IMG/VR virus record: IMGVR_UViG_3300045110_000104
Location: 1 to 22,951 of that record
Origin: a virus
Length of the DNA stretch: 22,951 bases
Direction: 5' to 3' (one strand)
Below the pieces are notes generated by a model. It did not search any database. It had not been told where the DNA came from and saw only the letters and a list, made by a program, of their open reading frames with translations. The position numbers and the translations under genes are program-made. Shown piece after piece: positions 14,764-22,819 of the stretch (the first letter of the stretch is position 1; every line of letters starts with the position of its first letter).

Positions 14764-14861
14764 TGGGCTGGACGTATGACGAGCTGCTCGAGCTGCCCGT
14801 CGACGTCTACAGCGTGCTCGTCGACGCCTTGAACGAGGAAGCCGCGCCCAGTCGAAAGTGA
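14338..14861 (+). CDS. Tail assembly chaperone, -1 frameshift long form (gpG-T analogue)
   Basis: Zero-frame codons 14338-14712 (125 residues), then, after a -1 slip on A AAA AAA, codons from 14712 to TGA 14859-14861, adding 49 residues for 174 in total. The extension SPGWRDRTLSDLYICRVMGW, then TYDELLELPVDVYSVLVDALNEEAAPSRK, is coherent and typical of the T part of siphovirus G/GT chaperones. It exactly fills the otherwise empty space up to the tape measure start at 14863. The -1 reading continues well upstream of the only ATG in that frame (14763), which favours frameshifting over independent initiation. The ratio of G to GT sets tail assembly in lambda. The recoding is inferred from sequence alone. 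Confidence 0.75.
14705..14712 (+). promoter_or_regulatory. A8 slippery run for programmed -1 frameshifting
   Basis: Eight A followed by G. In the gpG frame the codons are CAA AAA AAA GTC, so 14706-14712 reads A AAA AAA, a canonical -1 slippery heptamer. A GGAG at 14685-14688 upstream might act as a stimulator. No strong downstream hairpin was found by eye. Confidence 0.75.
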
Positions 14862-14862
14862 T

Positions 14863-17800
14863 ATGGCCCTTTCCGCGACCTTCACCGCGAACTTCGCCAG
14901 CTTCTACGACGCGGTCGATAAGGCCGACGCGAAGCTGAAGGATTTCGGCTCGGGCGCCGACAAGGTCGGCGGCCGCCTCAATACCCTCGCCAATCAGTTC
15001 TCCGGCCAGAAGATCGTCCAGGAAGCCACGATCGTGGCCAAGGCCGTCGAAGAAATCGGCGGCGTGTCGAACCTCACCGAACGGGAACTGCAAAAGCTCG
15101 GCAAGACGGCGCAAGAGGCGGCCGAAAAGCTCGGCAAGCTGGGAAAGGATGTGCCGGCCGGCATCGCGGAGATCGCCAACGCGGCGAAAGATGCGTCGGC
15201 GAAAACGTCGGTCCTGAACGAGACCTTCGGGCAACTGGTCTCGGCGTTGTCGGTCTCGTCCTTGATCAACAAAGCGGCCTCGGGCCTGGTGGGGATCGGC
15301 AAGGCGGCGATCGAGAACGCGGGAAAGCTCGTCGATATGAACGTCAAGACGGGCGTCTCGATCGAAGGCTTGCAGCGGATGGGCTTCGTTGCGGAGCATA
15401 CCTCGACGACGGTCGAGGCGTTCGCCGATGTCATCTTCAAGATGGGGACGAACGTCGAGAAAGGATCAAAGGAAACCGTACAGGCGGTCGAAAAACTCGG
15501 GATCTCGTTTAAGGATTTCCGCGCGCAGAGTCCCGAGGAACAGTTCAATACCCTGGTCAAAAACGTCGATAAGCTCGGGCCGGCCGGGGTGCGGAATGCC
15601 GATCTCGTCGCGATTGGCGGGAAGGCCGTCGGCGAAGCGATTTCCGGCATGGTGGACGGGTACGAACGGCTGGCGGCGCAAGCGACGGTCACGGGCGCGG
15701 AGCAAATTCGCGCGATCGATACGGCGTCGGAAAAGTGGGACGAATTTACCGCAAAAATCGGGACACATATTACGACGACGGCCGGCAATATCGTGATCTT
15801 GACGGGGGCGTTATCCGATAACAAGGTCACCTGGTCGGAATGGTTGAAGGTGGTGACGATGCAAGCGGGCGCCGCGCAAAATGCGGCGATCGCGGCGCTC
15901 GCCACGAAGGGCACGATCAACGAACTGACGGACGCACAGAAAAAACTGATTGCTGAGGAGGCGAAGCTCGGATCGTCGCTCGATTGGATCGCTGGACTGA
16001 CGCATGCATCGAAGGAAGCGATCGAAGCGTACGAAAAATCGTTGAATAGTGCGGCGGTCGCCCACCATAAGACGGCGGAGGAACTCGCGGCGGAGACGAA
16101 GGCGCAAAGCGAGCACGAGGCCGCGGTCAAAAAAGCGAACGACGCGATTCTCGCGCAAAAGGCGGCGATTCAGGCGCTGGCCGATACCTATACCGGCAAG
16201 GCGCTAGCCGCGGAGATTGCCAAAGTCACCGAAGCGATCCGCGTGGCCGGCGGGATCGAGCATATCTCGGGGCAGCAATTAGAGGCGCTCGCGAAACAGG
16301 CGAAGGCGTTTCAGGCGGCCGGCGGCACGCTCTCTCCGGTGCTGCAAACGATCGAGGCCAATTTTCTGACGTTCGCGGACGCCGGGATCAAGGTGGAGTC
16401 CGGCCTGGGGCGGCTGGTCAAGCTGTTACCGCAGGTCAAGCTCGAAGCGAAGGATCTGTCGGACGTGATCGCGGCGGAGGACGCGGCGTTCGCGTTGATG
16501 CTCGCGAAAAGTGACGCGCGCGGGTTGCCGCAATTGGGGATCAAGGGATCGCAGGGAACCAAAGTCACGCTCTCGCCGGAACCGGCGGCGAAAACCAACG
16601 AGTGGGCGCAACAAGTCGAACTGCTCTCGCAAGAATTCGTCAAGCTGGGGCAAGCGGCCGGCGGCTCGATCGGCTCGATTTTGAGCGGGACGGGGCAAGC
16701 GATCGTCTTGATGGAGGCGGCGCAAAAATCTACCGAACAGATCGGGATCAACGGGAAAAAGCTCGGCGGGTCGTTCGGGCCGATCTCGACGATGTTCAAC
16801 GACAACGCGACGTCGGCGCAAAAGTGGGGCGCGACGATACAAGCCGGGTCGGCGATCGCGTCGGGCGCGATGGATGTCTGGGCGAGCTCGGCGAATCAGG
16901 GGAGCAAAGCGGCGAACGTCCTGGGCGGGACGATGGCGGGCGCGAAGGCGGGCGCGGCGTTCGGGCCGTGGGGCATGGCGATCGGCGCCGCGGCCGGGGC
17001 GCTCACCGGGTTTATCCGGAATCTGACGGCGGGGCGCAAGGCGGTCGAGGAGTTCGCGAAAACGCAAGGCGGGTTCGATGAACTCCACAAGAAGCTCGGC
17101 CAGCTCGGCGCGGACGGCGAGAAGATGTGGGTCCAACTGACCCAAAACACCCGCAAGGGGGATCTCGCTGGCGCGCAAGCCGAGATCGACAAAATCAAGG
17201 CGGCGCTCGGCGGCGTCGAGGAGGCCTTCGCGAAAGCGGCGGCGAGTCCGGCCGGGACGATGTGGGACAAGTCGTTCCAGACGTTGATCGCCGATTCCGA
17301 AAAACTCGGGATGAATCTCGACAAGATCGCGGAACTCAAAGCTGGACAGGTCAAGAATGCGGCGGCCGGGTTTGCGAGCGCGGTGGGCGTGACGGCCGGC
17401 GCGGCGAAGCAATTGGCGGCCGATCAAGCCAAGTTGGCCGATGTGTTGGCCAAGGCGCCATCCGGCCAGGCGCTCGATCCGTCGACACAAGCCGAGGTCG
17501 AAGCGCTCAATCAGGATCTGAAAGATCAACAGGGCATCATCGATGCCACGGGGCTCCATTCGCAACACGCGGCGTCGGCGATCGCGGGCTCGATTGCCGG
17601 CATTATCGCGGCGAACATGGCGGCCGGCGAGTCGTTCGTCTCGGCGGTGCGGGAGGCCGGGCCGACGATCGAAGGGCTGGCCGATGAGCTCAAACGGACA
17701 GGGCTCGACGGCGGCGAAGCGTTTGCGTTTATCAAGTCGGAGGCCGATCTCGTCAACGACGCGGTGGCCGGGCCGGCGCTGACGGCGATCGAAGGGCTGA

Positions 17801-18549
17801 CGGCGGGCATGGTCGGGCTCTCGAATGCCGGACTCCTCACGCAAGACATGTTCGGCGGGTTGAGCGAACAGATTACGGGCACGTTCCAATCGCTCGTCGA
17901 TCAAGGGAAGGACGGGCCGGCGATTCTCGCGGCCATGCAGCCGGATCTCCAGGCGCTCTGGGAAGCGCAAGAGAAGTTCGGGTACACGACGGACGAGGCG
18001 ACACAAAAACTCCTCGATCAGGCGGAAGCGGCCGGGCTCGTCGGCGAGAAACATAAGCCGGTCAACGAACAGATGCTCGACGCGCTGACGAAGATCGAGG
18101 CGGCGGCCGGCCGGATCGCGGATGCGCTGGCGGGGCCGGGGCAAGGGTCGATCACGGCGGCGACCAAAACGGCGGCCGGCGAGCTCTCGAAGTTGCCGAA
18201 GTCGATCGACATTCAAGTCCAGGGGCGATACGTGCCGCCGGACATCCCCGGCGGCGGCGGCGCGGTCACGCCGCCGGACTATGGTGGGGCGCAAGCGGCC
18301 GGCGGTGATTACCTCGTCACCCGTCCCACGATGTTTCTGGCCGGCGAGGCCGGGGCCGAGCGGGTCACGTTCCGGCCACAGGGCGGCGGCCGCGGCGGCG
18401 CCGGCGGCGGCGTGAATGTGGGCGGCGTGTCGGTCAATATCTCGGGCGGCGCGATCGATGAGGCCTGGCTCCGGCGCGGCGGCGCGCGGCAGATTGCCGA
18501 TGCGGTCGCGGCGCATCTGGGCCGGTCGCTCGGAGTGGCGCCGGTATGA
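14863..18549 (+). CDS. Tape measure protein
   Basis: A 1228-residue protein that sets tail length and probably helps DNA entry. It is Ala/Lys/Glu-rich and largely helical, with coiled-coil stretches. Features: an N-terminal phage tail domain (FYDAVDKADAKLKDFGSGADKVGG), a hydrophobic segment near 120-145 (LVSALSVSSLINKAASGLVGIGKAAI), and the Gly/Ala-rich membrane-like stretch AGAKAGAAFGPWGMAIGAAA (about 692-711). The C-terminus is typical of tape measures (GGDYLVTRPTMFLAGEAGAERV, then a Gly-rich linker and a final helix). No lytic transglycosylase or peptidase motif was spotted. It starts 1 nt after the GT stop. From about 15.6 kb its Gln and Gly codons change in style (CAA and GGG instead of CAG and GGC). 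Confidence 0.93.
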   Translation: MALSATFTANFASFYDAVDKADAKLKDFGSGADKVGGRLNTLANQFSGQKIVQEATIVAKAVEEIGGVSNLTERELQKLGKTAQEAAEKLGKLGKDVPAGIAEIANAAKDASAKTSVLNETFGQLVSALSVSSLINKAASGLVGIGKAAIENAGKLVDMNVKTGVSIEGLQRMGFVAEHTSTTVEAFADVIFKMGTNVEKGSKETVQAVEKLGISFKDFRAQSPEEQFNTLVKNVDKLGPAGVRNADLVAIGGKAVGEAISGMVDGYERLAAQATVTGAEQIRAIDTASEKWDEFTAKIGTHITTTAGNIVILTGALSDNKVTWSEWLKVVTMQAGAAQNAAIAALATKGTINELTDAQKKLIAEEAKLGSSLDWIAGLTHASKEAIEAYEKSLNSAAVAHHKTAEELAAETKAQSEHEAAVKKANDAILAQKAAIQALADTYTGKALAAEIAKVTEAIRVAGGIEHISGQQLEALAKQAKAFQAAGGTLSPVLQTIEANFLTFADAGIKVESGLGRLVKLLPQVKLEAKDLSDVIAAEDAAFALMLAKSDARGLPQLGIKGSQGTKVTLSPEPAAKTNEWAQQVELLSQEFVKLGQAAGGSIGSILSGTGQAIVLMEAAQKSTEQIGINGKKLGGSFGPISTMFNDNATSAQKWGATIQAGSAIASGAMDVWASSANQGSKAANVLGGTMAGAKAGAAFGPWGMAIGAAAGALTGFIRNLTAGRKAVEEFAKTQGGFDELHKKLGQLGADGEKMWVQLTQNTRKGDLAGAQAEIDKIKAALGGVEEAFAKAAASPAGTMWDKSFQTLIADSEKLGMNLDKIAELKAGQVKNAAAGFASAVGVTAGAAKQLAADQAKLADVLAKAPSGQALDPSTQAEVEALNQDLKDQQGIIDATGLHSQHAASAIAGSIAGIIAANMAAGESFVSAVREAGPTIEGLADELKRTGLDGGEAFAFIKSEADLVNDAVAGPALTAIEGLTAGMVGLSNAGLLTQDMFGGLSEQITGTFQSLVDQGKDGPAILAAMQPDLQALWEAQEKFGYTTDEATQKLLDQAEAAGLVGEKHKPVNEQMLDALTKIEAAAGRIADALAGPGQGSITAATKTAAGELSKLPKSIDIQVQGRYVPPDIPGGGGAVTPPDYGGAQAAGGDYLVTRPTMFLAGEAGAERVTFRPQGGGRGGAGGGVNVGGVSVNISGGAIDEAWLRRGGARQIADAVAAHLGRSLGVAPV

Positions 18550-21500
18550 AGGTCACGATCAACGGCGGCGAGGTCACGGCGAACATCCGGTCGGCCTCGG
18601 GGGCCACGATTGGCCCCATGCGAGTGAATGAGCTCTCGACGGCGCATTTCCAGTTCCTCGATGGGACGGCGCCGAGTCGCGGCGACACGCTCGTGGCGTA
18701 CGGGCCTGACAATACGACACCGATTTTTGGCGGGCTGGTCCGCAAGCGGACGGCGACGGCGTATGAGCGCGGGCTGACGCAATTCTTCGTGGATTGTGAT
18801 GTGGACGATTGGTGGGTCTATCTGGACACGTCGATCGCGACGTCGCGCGTGTATGCGGCGCCCGTCACCTTGAAACAAGCGTTGATCGATCTGGTGGCCG
18901 ATTGCGGGCTCGGCGCGGCCGGCTTCACGGTCGATCCGGCGCAAGTGAACGGGCCGACCTTCGCGGCGTTTGCGTGGGCGCAAACCGGGGCGGCCGATGC
19001 GGTGCGGATGCTGTCCACCTGGGCGACATCGGGATCGACCAGTTACGTCGCGCGGATTTCGCCGTTGAAAGTGATCCGGATGTTCGTACCAGGTACCGAT
19101 CCGGCGCCCTTCGCGATCACGGACGCGGCGCCACATTGCGAGGATCTGACCTGGGCCGATCCGGATGCGATTGCCTATACCAAAGTCGCGCTCTGGTGCG
19201 GGCCGCCGGGGCCGATGGATTATCACCAAACGTGGACCCAGGCGGGCGGCGCGACGTTGTGGCTCGCGGATATTCCGGCGGCGAATGGAACGACGGCCGG
19301 GTACGTGATGGTCGGTGGCGTCTTCAAGACGGTCAGCGTCTACGGCGACGGGCTCGGGATGTATGAGTGGGATTGGGCCACGCGTACGCTCCATAAAGGG
19401 ACCGATGGGATTCCGGCGAACGGGACGGTGATCACGCTCGTCTATGCCGCCGCGTCACCGTTCCTGGTGACATCGGGGACGGGGTCGATTGTCAGTACGG
19501 CGAGCTCGCCCGAATCGCTCACGCTCGCGGACGGGCAACGGACGGCCGATGGGCTGTATGCCAGGGTGCACGGTGGCGCGAAAACGTGGGCCATTCTCAG
19601 TCACGATCACGGCTGGCGGCCGGGGCAAGGGATCACGATCAATCTCTCGGCGCCGGCCGTCAGTGGCCTCCTGACGATCAACGCGGTCACGATTCAAATC
19701 ATCACGGGGGCGATCTGGAAATATCAGATCGAAGCGGCCGAAACCGTCGTGTATCAGGGTAGTAGTAACGATCAATGGCGGGCGCTCTTGTCCGGCGGCG
19801 GTGGGGCCGTGGTCGCACCGGCACGCGTGACCAGCGGTGGCGACGGAACACTTCCGCCACTCGCGGCCGGACAGATTTTCGTCGGGTCGGCGGCGAATGT
19901 GGCAACGGCGCGGCCGATGACCGGCGACCTGGGGATCGATGCGTCGGGCGTGACGGCGATCGCGGCGGGCGTGATTGTCAACGCGGATATCAGCGCGACG
20001 GCGGGGATCGTCGATGGCAAGCTCGCGATCATTTCGTCACCTGGCAAGGTCGCGAATAGTGCGACCACGGCGGTCAGTGGGAATGTGCCGTTAGCGATTG
20101 TGTTGCGGGATAGTAACGGCGATGTGGGCGCGCATGAAGCGGTACTGGTCAGTGTCACGTCTCCATCTGGGTCGTTACTGCTCAAGGGCGCGAATGGGGT
20201 CGTTGAGGTGCCGTCCAGCTACGGCCTGGAAACAGGATATGCGTCTGGATTCGCCGGGTCGGGCTTTACGTTGAGTATGGGGCGGTATCCGCCGTACGGA
20301 TCGTATTGCGAGGTGGATCAGTTAACCGTACGCGGGCGGATGAACGTGTATGAATTACTCGTCCATCAAATTCGCGCGACCAACGGTAGCATCTTTGTGG
20401 CGAACACGGGGCGCATTAAAGCGGCGGCGGCGGTCGGCGGTGGCGGGTTCAATATCGATACGGAAGGCGCGCACGGGTTCGCGGTGGGGGATCTGATTCG
20501 CGCGCAACGGTTTACGACGGCGGGCGGCGGGGCAGCCGTCTATCAGTCGAATCTTGAAGTGGTCGGAGTGTCGAGTACCACGGCGTTCGGCGCGCATCTG
20601 TTTAGCGGGGATGTGCCGGCGAATGGCATGGATTACGTACGGATCGGCAATTCCTCAGATGCGTCTCGGCGCGCGTCGATTTATATGACGGCGGATGATG
20701 TCGGGGCGCCGTTTATCCAAATCAATAATGACGTGTCCACGTTCGGGGAATTTAATACGACGGCGAAAACGAAGGGCCGGATCGGCAATCTCAACGGGTC
20801 GTATAACTACAATGCGGACATCTACGGGATCGCGTTCGGGGATCAGGCGGGCGCGTGGTTGAAGTTGGAGCCGGTGAACGGCTTACGGCTCGGCTTCAAC
20901 AATACAACCTTTACGCAAATCGACGCGGCCGGGAATGCGCTGTTTTCGGGGTCGATCGCGGTCGGGAAAGTCACGATCACGACTAGCGGGATCGTGATCA
21001 ATCAAACGGGCGCGTACGATTGGACCGGCGGCGCGTATCGGTTCAATCTGCCGACCTGCAATAACGGGTTGAGCGGGTTTGATAACGGCGCGGGGAATCA
21101 GTCGCTCTATCTCAACAATCAATGGGTCGGCGCGGGTACCAAGAATTCACAGATCACGATTGGCGCGAATGGCGGCGGCGGGCACGGGGTCGAGATCCAA
21201 GTCAAATCGTTTGGGGCCAGTCTCGGATTGGTATCGATCGGCGGCGTGGGTGTCCTGAACATCACCGAAAATGGCGCGATCGATTGGAGCGGCGGTGCCT
21301 CGATCGCCAATTCCGATCTGGTCGCGCGTCGCGATGTCGCGAATACGTTTCTCGCCACACCGAGAATCAGTAGCACGCCGGAAGCGCATATCCATTTGTA
21401 CATGCCAACGGCGCCAGTGAGCCAAAAGTTTTATGAGATCGCGGCCGGCTCAAGTTATCTCACGTTCCGATTTTATGATGATGGATACAGCGGTGGGATC

Positions 21501-21893
21501 GATGCGTTTTATGCCACGCGATCAGGGACGGCGTTACAGACGATCCAACGGTACGACAATCAGGCGACGTGGAATACCACGTCAGACGCGCGCGCGAAAA
21601 CGAAGATCGAGGCGTTCGATCCGGTCGATCGGATGCGGCAGATTGCGATCCGATCGTTTGAGTATACCGGCGCCTTTGGGATGGCGCCGGGACGGGGCAT
21701 CGGGCCGATCGCGCAAGAGGTACAAGCGGTCTTTCCGGAGTTCGTCCAGTCGCGGACGTTTGGCGATGAGGACGTGTTGACACTGAATCCTGGCGGGTTG
21801 TTCATGGCGAATATTGCATATACGCAAGCGATCGACGCGCGGGTGACGGCGCTCGAAGCGATCGCGGCGCGTCTGGAACGGGGGCCAGCATGA
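18546..21893 (+). CDS. Giant tail hub-fiber protein with C-terminal S74 intramolecular chaperone
   Basis: 1115 residues combining parts that are often separate genes. The N-terminus (about 1-400: FGGLVRKRTATAYE, VTLKQALIDLVADCGLG, ADAVRMLSTWATSG, WADPDAIAYTKVALWCG) resembles a baseplate hub or tail-associated protein that caps the tube. The middle (about 430-1000) is Gly/Ala/Thr/Asn-rich beta fiber with GNVPLAIVLRDSNGDVGAHE-like repeats. The last 103 residues are an S74 chaperone: TSDARAKTKI with predicted self-cleavage before S1013, then GIGPIAQEVQAVFPEFV and a final helix (ALEAIAARLE). The chaperone trimerises the fiber and is released. It directly follows the tape measure with an ATGA overlap; no separate Dit gene is visible. 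Its base composition is less GC-rich in the fiber part than in the head genes. Confidence 0.85.
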   Translation: MKVTINGGEVTANIRSASGATIGPMRVNELSTAHFQFLDGTAPSRGDTLVAYGPDNTTPIFGGLVRKRTATAYERGLTQFFVDCDVDDWWVYLDTSIATSRVYAAPVTLKQALIDLVADCGLGAAGFTVDPAQVNGPTFAAFAWAQTGAADAVRMLSTWATSGSTSYVARISPLKVIRMFVPGTDPAPFAITDAAPHCEDLTWADPDAIAYTKVALWCGPPGPMDYHQTWTQAGGATLWLADIPAANGTTAGYVMVGGVFKTVSVYGDGLGMYEWDWATRTLHKGTDGIPANGTVITLVYAAASPFLVTSGTGSIVSTASSPESLTLADGQRTADGLYARVHGGAKTWAILSHDHGWRPGQGITINLSAPAVSGLLTINAVTIQIITGAIWKYQIEAAETVVYQGSSNDQWRALLSGGGGAVVAPARVTSGGDGTLPPLAAGQIFVGSAANVATARPMTGDLGIDASGVTAIAAGVIVNADISATAGIVDGKLAIISSPGKVANSATTAVSGNVPLAIVLRDSNGDVGAHEAVLVSVTSPSGSLLLKGANGVVEVPSSYGLETGYASGFAGSGFTLSMGRYPPYGSYCEVDQLTVRGRMNVYELLVHQIRATNGSIFVANTGRIKAAAAVGGGGFNIDTEGAHGFAVGDLIRAQRFTTAGGGAAVYQSNLEVVGVSSTTAFGAHLFSGDVPANGMDYVRIGNSSDASRRASIYMTADDVGAPFIQINNDVSTFGEFNTTAKTKGRIGNLNGSYNYNADIYGIAFGDQAGAWLKLEPVNGLRLGFNNTTFTQIDAAGNALFSGSIAVGKVTITTSGIVINQTGAYDWTGGAYRFNLPTCNNGLSGFDNGAGNQSLYLNNQWVGAGTKNSQITIGANGGGGHGVEIQVKSFGASLGLVSIGGVGVLNITENGAIDWSGGASIANSDLVARRDVANTFLATPRISSTPEAHIHLYMPTAPVSQKFYEIAAGSSYLTFRFYDDGYSGGIDAFYATRSGTALQTIQRYDNQATWNTTSDARAKTKIEAFDPVDRMRQIAIRSFEYTGAFGMAPGRGIGPIAQEVQAVFPEFVQSRTFGDEDVLTLNPGGLFMANIAYTQAIDARVTALEAIAARLERGPA

Positions 21894-22123
21894 GTATAAA
21901 TGGGACGGTGCCGGTCCTGTCCGAGATCGACGCATTGCGGCTTGAAAAAACGGTGGCGCTGTTTGAGCTGGCACATACCAAAAGTCTGGTCCTGCAAGGC
22001 GAGGCGCGACGGTATCAAGCGGAAGCGAACGCGTTACTGGAAGCGGCGGCGCGGGACGGGTACCGATTGCAGCGGGTCGAGGACGGGTCGTTCGTGTATG
22101 TCGCGATCGAGGCGCCGGCGTGA
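21890..22123 (+). CDS. Small coiled-coil protein after the tail fiber
   Basis: A 77-residue protein whose ATG overlaps the fiber stop (ATGA). Residues of about 10-55 form one long amphipathic helix (EIDALRLEKTVALFELAHTK..., RRYQAEANALLEAAARDG), then a short strand (YRLQRVEDGSFVYVAI). It may be a fiber assembly chaperone or a small tail component, because of its place and coiled-coil shape; the family is not recognised. It shares the CAA/GGG codon style of the tail block. Confidence 0.65.
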   Translation: MSINGTVPVLSEIDALRLEKTVALFELAHTKSLVLQGEARRYQAEANALLEAAARDGYRLQRVEDGSFVYVAIEAPA

Positions 22124-22163
22124 GCCGGGTGGGCTGTTTACCGGATTGCCGTAAGGGGGATCG

Positions 22164-22484
22164 ATGGCTGAGGAGTTGATTCTAACCGATCCGATCGTGA
22201 CACCGGATACCACGAAGTACCGGGTGTCGGCGTTTACGATGGATCTGGAAACGGTGTACGCGGTGACGGGAGATCCGGGGATCGTCACGATCAAGCTCAA
22301 GGACGATACGGGGAAGTACTCGTCGTACCAATACACCGGGCAAACGGCGATCACGATGATCAAGCAACTGAATACGGCGAACCTCAGCACGAAAAGCCTC
22401 CAAAAGCGGATTCTCGAAAAGTTGTCGGCGGATGGATTTTTACCCGGTACGGTGCAGGGCACACCGGACGCGGTGACAGAGTAG
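22164..22484 (+). CDS. Hypothetical late phage protein
   Basis: A 106-residue protein with AAGGGGGA just before ATG 22164. The sequence (FTMDLETVYAVTGDPGIVTIKLKDD, YSSYQYTGQTAITMIKQLNTANLSTKSLQKRILEKL) suggests a small beta-sheet followed by a DNA- or protein-binding helical part. No lysis motif, membrane segment or signal peptide is present. Genes of this shape often sit among tail and lysis genes of small siphoviruses, but I cannot assign a function. Confidence 0.65.
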   Translation: MAEELILTDPIVTPDTTKYRVSAFTMDLETVYAVTGDPGIVTIKLKDDTGKYSSYQYTGQTAITMIKQLNTANLSTKSLQKRILEKLSADGFLPGTVQGTPDAVTE

Positions 22485-22510
22485 GGCGCCATGATAAGGG
22501 GAGGGTTGTG

Positions 22511-22690
22511 ATGGACCTGGTGATCCTCGTGCTCGTCGTCGCGCTGATAGGCTTCCTCGTCTACATCGTCACGACCAAGATCCCCATGCCGGCCGGCTGG
22601 GCGACGACGCTCCAGGTGTTCGCGCTCGTGGTGCTGGTCGTGTGGCTCCTGTCGCATTTTCTGGCGGTGCCGAACGTGCTGCCGCGATGA
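22511..22690 (+). CDS. Small two-helix membrane protein, holin candidate
   Basis: A 59-residue protein from ATG 22511, chosen for GGAGG at 22500-22504, 6 nt upstream; a GTG at 22508 is less likely. It has two transmembrane helices, residues of about 3-22 and 33-53, joined by a short loop KIPMPAGW. An I-P-M motif between two helices, with a WLLS-like end, is common in small phage-associated membrane proteins of unknown or holin-like function. It is the last rightward gene, where a lysis gene is expected, yet no endolysin is adjacent. Codon use returns to the C-ending style of the head genes. Confidence 0.65.
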   Translation: MDLVILVLVVALIGFLVYIVTTKIPMPAGWATTLQVFALVVLVVWLLSHFLAVPNVLPR

Positions 22691-22706
22691 GGCTTCACAC
22701 GGACAA

Positions 22707-22735
22707 AGTTGCAGGTTGGGCTGTTGCGAGTTGCA
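22707..22735. repeat. Left pair of AGTTGCA repeats beside the attachment core
   Basis: AGTTGCA occurs at 22707-22713 (extended AGTTGCAGGTTGG) and 22729-22735 (AGTTGCAGTTGG), 22 bp apart in the same orientation, about 35-60 bp left of the tRNA fragment. Together with copies on the other side these look like arm-type integrase binding sites. Confidence 0.5.
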
Positions 22736-22769
22736 GTTGGCTAAAACATTAGGGAATTAGAGCGAATTA

Positions 22770-22819
22770 TCGCCTTCACACGGCGAGGGTCACTGGTTCG
22801 AGTCCAGTAGCGCCCACCA
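22770..22819 (+). other. Phage attachment core: 3' half of tRNA-Val(CAC)
   Basis: 50 nt match the 3' part of a tRNA gene: anticodon stem TCGCC/GGCGA around the loop TTCACAC (anticodon CAC, 22777-22779), variable loop GGGTC, T-arm ACTGG-TTCGAGT-CCAGT (22792-22808), acceptor strand AGCGCCC, discriminator A and encoded CCA (22817-22819). The 5' half is absent: no GGGCGCT strand lies upstream and the D-arm is not formed. This is the usual form of a phage or integrated-element attachment site in which the phage copy restores the tRNA 3' end. It is not a functional tRNA gene by itself. Confidence 0.85.

Noticed and set aside
16426-18516. Minus-strand 696-residue ORF
   Set aside because: Antisense shadow of the tape measure gene, rich in Arg/Leu/Asp with no domain; the tape measure frame is coherent throughout.
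22770-22819. Complete functional tRNA-Val gene
   Set aside because: The 5' acceptor strand and D-arm are missing; only the part from the anticodon stem to CCA is present.
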